From the NCBI RefSeq assembly GCF_000720765.1, contig NZ_JODC01000001.1:62001-126000 (forward strand): 64,000 nucleotides of DNA, given 5' to 3'. Numbering within the stretch: the stretch's first letter is position 1; each line of letters starts with the position of its first letter. This document shows positions 60,686 to 64,000 of this stretch, in pieces. The notes under the pieces are model-generated. The model had not been told where the DNA came from. It saw nothing but the letters and a program-made list of their open reading frames with translations, and ran no database searches. The stretch comes from Streptomyces sp. NRRL S-646. Lineage in GTDB: Bacteria; Actinomycetota; Actinomycetes; Streptomycetales; Streptomycetaceae. A program made the translations under genes and the position numbers.

Positions 60686-61528
60686 CTAGGAACGCAGGGC
60701 CGAGGGTCCCTGCCCGCGGTCCGTCGGGGTCCGTGCCGTCCGGTCGGGCGGGTCCGGCGGCTCGTCGAGGTGTCCGAGCCACTCGCATATGAGCCGCCCC
60801 AGCAGCGCACCGCCGTAGACGACGAACCCGACCCCGACCAGCCAGGACTCCACCACCAGGACGGTGCCGACCGGTCCGTAGCTGATCGCGTTGGTGACCA
60901 GGAGGGGGGTGAAGACCAGGTAGGAGAAGCCGCGCAGGCCCACCAGGCCCGCCATCGTGGCGAGCGCACCGGGCAGCAGATACCGCCAGGGCACCTGGCG
61001 GTTGAGCAGGAAGTGCGGCGCCCACCAGAAGAACAGCACACCGACCCCCACGCTGAGCAGAATGCGGGGCGGGCCCTCCAGTACGGTCCGGGTCTGCACC
61101 TGTGCGTACAGGTACGCCATCAGCATGACCAGCCAGACCGCGTGCCGCCAGAGGTGGTGCCAGGGAGCGGCGGCCGTCCTCCAGATCCGTTCGTAGCCGT
61201 TCTGCACGCTGGAGGCGAAGGACATGCCGAAAAACGCGAGCAGCGCCAGGCTCAGCGCGCTGGTGGTGCTGATCACCTTGCGGGTCGGGCCGAACACATG
61301 TGCGAGCGCGTCGGCAGACCGGCCATTCAGGGCCATGCCGTCGACCAGCCACAGCGCGAAGCCGCCGTGCCCGAACGGATCCGCCGCGGCCACCACGATC
61401 AGCAGTGGCGCCAGCGTGACCAGGGCGAGCGTCGCGAAGCCCATGGCCCGGTGCATCAACTCCAGCTCCGTGCCGCGCCGGTGCAGCTCGGCAAGCCCCA
61501 GCCGGTGCCAGGCGGCCAGCCGTGACAT
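60686..61528 (-). CDS. YihY/BrkB-family membrane protein
   Basis: A 280-residue protein with six spans (first near residues 28-50) and a Pro-rich cytoplasmic tail. The pattern MHRAMGFATLALVTLAPLLI, VQNGYERIWRT and LLPGALATMAGLVGLRGFSY matches the YihY/BrkB group. Its function is unknown; it was once misnamed ribonuclease BN. ATG 61528 has AAGGGG eight bases upstream. Confidence 0.85.
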   Translation of the reverse strand: MSRLAAWHRLGLAELHRRGTELELMHRAMGFATLALVTLAPLLIVVAAADPFGHGGFALWLVDGMALNGRSADALAHVFGPTRKVISTTSALSLALLAFFGMSFASSVQNGYERIWRTAAAPWHHLWRHAVWLVMLMAYLYAQVQTRTVLEGPPRILLSVGVGVLFFWWAPHFLLNRQVPWRYLLPGALATMAGLVGLRGFSYLVFTPLLVTNAISYGPVGTVLVVESWLVGVGFVVYGGALLGRLICEWLGHLDEPPDPPDRTARTPTDRGQGPSALRS

Positions 61529-61682
61529 GGGGACCACCCCTTCCTCCGGCCGGGGCTACCGGTGGTGATGTCCTGAGTGGCCAGGAACGCGTCCCGGTAA
61601 ACCTGATCGGGTGACGCGGCACCCGGTGGGCATCCCTACACATGCCAGCATGAACTGTCCCGACCTCGACGAGGAGGTTTTC

Positions 61683-62645
61683 ATGGACCGTCCCAGTGAA
61701 CTCGTTCCGCTCCGGTACGTCGCCATCGGCGGCCGTGGCCCCGAGGACGTCGTCGCCGACGCCCACGGCCGGGTGCTGACCGGAGTGGAGGACGGCCGCA
61801 TCCTGCGCATCGACGGACTGGCCGAGCCCTCGGCCGCCCGCGTCGAGGTGCTCGCCGAAACCGGCGGCCGGCCGCTCGGCCTCGAACTTCTCCCGGACGA
61901 CGCCCTGTTGGTGTGCGACGCCGAACTCGGGCTGCTGCGCGTCGACCTCGGCGAGGGCATCGTGCGCATCCTCGCCGACTCGGTGGCGGGGGAGAGGCTG
62001 CGGTTCTGCAGCAATGCGGTCGCCCTGTCCGGCGGCAGTGTCTGCTTCACCGTCTCCAGCCGCCGCTACCCGTTGGACCAGTGGATCGGCGACCTCGTCG
62101 AACACACCGGAACCGGCCGCCTGCTGCGCCTCGCCCCGGGCAGCGAGAGCCCCGAAGTCCTGCTGGAAGGGCTCCAGTTCGCGAACGGACTGGCGCTGAG
62201 CGCTGATGAATCGTTCCTGGTCGTCGCCGAGACCGGCGCCCGCAGGCTGACCCGCTACTGGCTCACCGGCGAGAAGACCGGACAGAGCGAACCCTTCGTG
62301 GAGAACCTGCCGGGCATGCCCGACAACCTCTGGCGGGCCGGCCCGGACGGCCCGGTCTGGGTCTCCCTGGCCGGGCCCCGCGTGCCGCCGCTCGACCTGC
62401 TGCACCGTGCCACCCCCGCCGTCCGCAGCGCCGCTGCCCGCATCGCCGTCCGCGCCCCCTTCCGCCCCACGGGCAGCATCGGCGCCCTCGCGGTCGACGA
62501 CCGAGGGACGATCGTCCACCACCTCATCCGCAGGCGCTCCGGCTACCGCATGGTCACCAGCGTCTGCGAGGCCGCGGGGCGGCTGGTCCTGGGCAGCCTC
62601 TGGGAGGGAGGCATCGCCGTGTGCGAGCGACCGGCCCCGAAGTGA
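61683..62645 (+). CDS. SMP-30/strictosidine-synthase-like beta-propeller protein
   Basis: A 320-residue six-bladed propeller of the SMP-30/gluconolactonase/strictosidine-synthase-like superfamily: [80 protein letters not shown]. The Asn/Asp metal ligands of lactonases appear in the FANGLALS and MPDN motifs. It is cytoplasmic; the substrate may be a lactone or ester. GAGGAGG precedes ATG 61683 closely. Confidence 0.83.
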   Translation: MDRPSELVPLRYVAIGGRGPEDVVADAHGRVLTGVEDGRILRIDGLAEPSAARVEVLAETGGRPLGLELLPDDALLVCDAELGLLRVDLGEGIVRILADSVAGERLRFCSNAVALSGGSVCFTVSSRRYPLDQWIGDLVEHTGTGRLLRLAPGSESPEVLLEGLQFANGLALSADESFLVVAETGARRLTRYWLTGEKTGQSEPFVENLPGMPDNLWRAGPDGPVWVSLAGPRVPPLDLLHRATPAVRSAAARIAVRAPFRPTGSIGALAVDDRGTIVHHLIRRRSGYRMVTSVCEAAGRLVLGSLWEGGIAVCERPAPK

Positions 62646-62665
62646 CCCGGGCGTGGGCCGGGCGC

Positions 62666-62671
62666 TACCCT
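62666..62671 (+). promoter_or_regulatory. Possible -10 box of the crcB operon
   Basis: TACCCT about 145 bases before the crcB start. It implies a long, GC-rich, strongly structured leader. No good -35 box seen. Confidence 0.3.
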
Positions 62672-62815
62672 GTTGCCCGGCCGCGAGCACCCCTCGCGGC
62701 GCGGCGGTGGGGCCCGCCGTACCCGAACCGCGGCAGTGGTGCCGCCAACGGTCCCTACTTGCGAAGGAGCGGCGCCCGCATGCCCCGGGCCCCGGCGAGT
62801 AGGAGACGTACGACC

Positions 62816-63277
62816 ATGACAGCCCCGGAAGCCGAGAGCGTCCGCGCCCGCCCCCACACCCCGCGACCGCCCGCCTGGCGCACCCAGGCCCCCGTCGTCG
62901 CGGTGGTCGCGCTCGGCGGAGCACTGGGCGCCACCGCCCGCTACGCCCTGTCCCTGTGGTGGCCCACCCAGTCCGGCGGATTCCCCTGGGCGACCTTCTG
63001 GACCAACGTCGTCGGCTGCGCCGTGATCGGCGTGTTCATGGTCGTCATCACCGACGTATGGGCCGCCCACCGCCTCGTACGCCCCTTCTTCGGCACCGGC
63101 GTGCTCGGCGGCTTCACCACCTTCTCCACCTACGCCGTCGACATCCAGAAGCTGGTCGACGTCGGCCACCCGCGCACCGGGCTGGCCTACCTCGCCGCGA
63201 CCCTGCTCGCGGCGCTCTCGGCGGTGTGGCTCGCGGTCACCGCGGCCCGCCGCGTCCTGAAGTGGAGGCAGCCATGA
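62816..63277 (+). CDS. crcB: Fluoride channel subunit CrcB/Fluc (first copy)
   Basis: A 153-residue four-span protein of the Fluc fluoride exporter family. [19 protein letters not shown] is the N-terminal signature, [12 protein letters not shown] contains the channel Asn, and [15 protein letters not shown] the phenylalanine-box and central Na-site region. ATG 62816 has GGAG ten bases upstream; in-frame ATG 62780 also has AAGGAG ten bases upstream, so the N-terminus is uncertain by 12 residues. Its stop overlaps the DUF190 start. Confidence 0.9.
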   Translation: MTAPEAESVRARPHTPRPPAWRTQAPVVAVVALGGALGATARYALSLWWPTQSGGFPWATFWTNVVGCAVIGVFMVVITDVWAAHRLVRPFFGTGVLGGFTTFSTYAVDIQKLVDVGHPRTGLAYLAATLLAALSAVWLAVTAARRVLKWRQP

Positions 63278-63654
63278 CGAGGCTGACCGGCAACGCGCTG
63301 CGCGTGACCGTCTTCATCGGCGAGAACGACACCTGGCACCACAAGCCCCTCTACTCGGAGATCGTGCACCGCGCCCACGCGGCGGGTCTCGCCGGCGCCA
63401 GCGTCTTCCGGGGTATCGAGGGCTTCGGCGCGTCCTCCATGATCCACACCTCGCGGCTGCTGTCGCTGAGCGAGGACCTGCCCGTCGCGATCGTCATCGT
63501 CGACACCGAGGACCGCGTCCGCGCCTTCCTGCCGCAGCTCGACGAGCTCGTCGGCGAGGGCCTGGTCATCCTCGACGACTGTGAGGTCATCCGGTATGTC
63601 GGCCGCGATGACAGTCCCGGCAAAACGGACATGAAGGGTAAGAAGTCGTTGTGA
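63274..63654 (+). CDS. DUF190 protein
   Basis: A 126-residue cytoplasmic protein of the DUF190 family, GlnB-like in fold: [60 protein letters not shown]. Such genes are regularly sandwiched between two crcB genes, as here, and probably tune or assist fluoride export. Starts and stops overlap both neighbours. Confidence 0.88.
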   Translation: MTRLTGNALRVTVFIGENDTWHHKPLYSEIVHRAHAAGLAGASVFRGIEGFGASSMIHTSRLLSLSEDLPVAIVIVDTEDRVRAFLPQLDELVGEGLVILDDCEVIRYVGRDDSPGKTDMKGKKSL

Positions 63655-64000
63655 ACTGGCTGCTGGTCGTCGCGGGCGCCATGGTCGGTGCCCCGCTGCG
63701 CTACCTCACCGACCGCGCGGTGCAGTCCCGCCACGACTCGGTCTTCCCCTGGGGTACCTTCGCGGTGAACGTCACCGGCTGCCTGATCCTCGGTCTGCTG
63801 ACCGGCGCGGTGGCCGAGGGGGCCGCCGGTTCCCATCTGCAGCTGCTTCTGGGTACCGGCCTGTGCGGGGCTCTGACCACGTACTCGACCTTCTCCTACG
63901 AGACCCTGCGGCTGACCGAGACCGGGGCGGGGCTCTACGCTGCCGCCAACGTCGTCGGGAGCGTGACGGCGGGCCTCGGTGCGGCATTCGCCGGGGTGTC
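63651..64000 (+). CDS. crcB: Fluoride channel subunit CrcB/Fluc (second copy, 3' partial)
   Basis: The reading frame from GTG 63651 (overlapping the DUF190 stop) is open to the window end, giving 116 visible residues. [33 protein letters not shown] and [15 protein letters not shown] are the Fluc signatures. Paired crcB genes encode two halves of a heterodimeric dual-topology channel in many actinobacteria. The last span is cut off. Confidence 0.88.
   Translation, partial: MNWLLVVAGAMVGAPLRYLTDRAVQSRHDSVFPWGTFAVNVTGCLILGLLTGAVAEGAAGSHLQLLLGTGLCGALTTYSTFSYETLRLTETGAGLYAAANVVGSVTAGLGAAFAGV

Noticed and set aside
62646..62815. Fluoride riboswitch before crcB
   Set aside because: The conserved GGnGAUGG and GCUGAUG...CUCCU segments were not found by eye; only a structured leader can be claimed.
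1..64000. CRISPR arrays, tRNA or rRNA genes, insertion sequences, prophage
   Set aside because: No regularly spaced repeats, no tRNA-like cloverleaf with CCA-adjacent stem noticed, no transposase or integrase frames.

Overview
The window is high-GC actinobacterial chromosome, almost certainly Streptomyces. Codon third positions are strongly G/C and GTG or TTG starts are common. Secreted glycoside hydrolases, CGNR, ROK, LacI and TetR regulators and NCS1 permeases are abundant, and one gene carries a TTA (bldA-type) codon. I see no rRNA, tRNA, CRISPR array, phage or insertion sequence.

Layout. 1-3044: end of a surface-polysaccharide type operon (polysaccharide pyruvyl transferase, dTDP-sugar epimerase, class III aminotransferase), with a convergent PAP2 phosphatase. 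3929-14870: minus-strand block of exported glycan hydrolases (GH55-like beta-helix protein, RICIN-GH18 chitinase, frameshifted SGNH esterase, GH95 fucosidase, GH27-CBM35 galactosidase) headed by a ROK regulator; the chitinase pair has its own promoter with a DasR-like site. 15072-20476: CGNR-type regulator, coiled-coil winged-helix protein, Tat-exported alpha/beta hydrolase, a 64-residue peptide, tannase-type esterase, Ohr/OsmC peroxidase and a second alpha/beta hydrolase. Three promoters here share a near-identical 25-base element, which makes a local regulon likely. 20576-28563: a TTA-containing rmlA, a hydrolase broken by three homopolymer indels, a type B carboxylesterase, a helical-repeat protein with a TIR-like C-terminus, a DUF6817 protein, a membrane EEP phosphatase and a VanY-like peptidase. 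28747-34591: MFS exporter, secreted small protein, a sigma factor fused to a zinc anti-sigma motif, a membrane span and a CAP domain, a NodB deacetylase and an atypical response regulator behind two palindromic operators. 34739-43981: two NCS1 permeases, GAPDH, 6-phosphogluconate dehydrogenase, a permease/cysteine hydrolase/peptidase E operon and a flavin monooxygenase. 44115-52490: small accessory genes, a divergent SDR/TetR pair, an L,D-transpeptidase, a MarR regulator, VOC proteins and several decayed genes (nitroreductase-like, a frameshifted hypothetical, HSP90 and partner remnants). 52506-60625: a beta-1,4-galactan utilisation locus (LacI, ABC importer without ATPase, GH42, secreted GH53) with LacI-type operators. 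60686-64000: YihY membrane protein, SMP-30-like protein and a CrcB-DUF190-CrcB fluoride channel operon cut by the window edge.

Functionally the window is accessory chromosome devoted to harvesting extracellular polymers (chitin, fucosylated and galactosylated glycans, galactan, aromatic esters), envelope remodelling and local regulation. Six loci carry single-base indels or deletions. This is either real decay typical of Streptomyces arms or residual homopolymer error in the assembly; the sequence alone does not decide.
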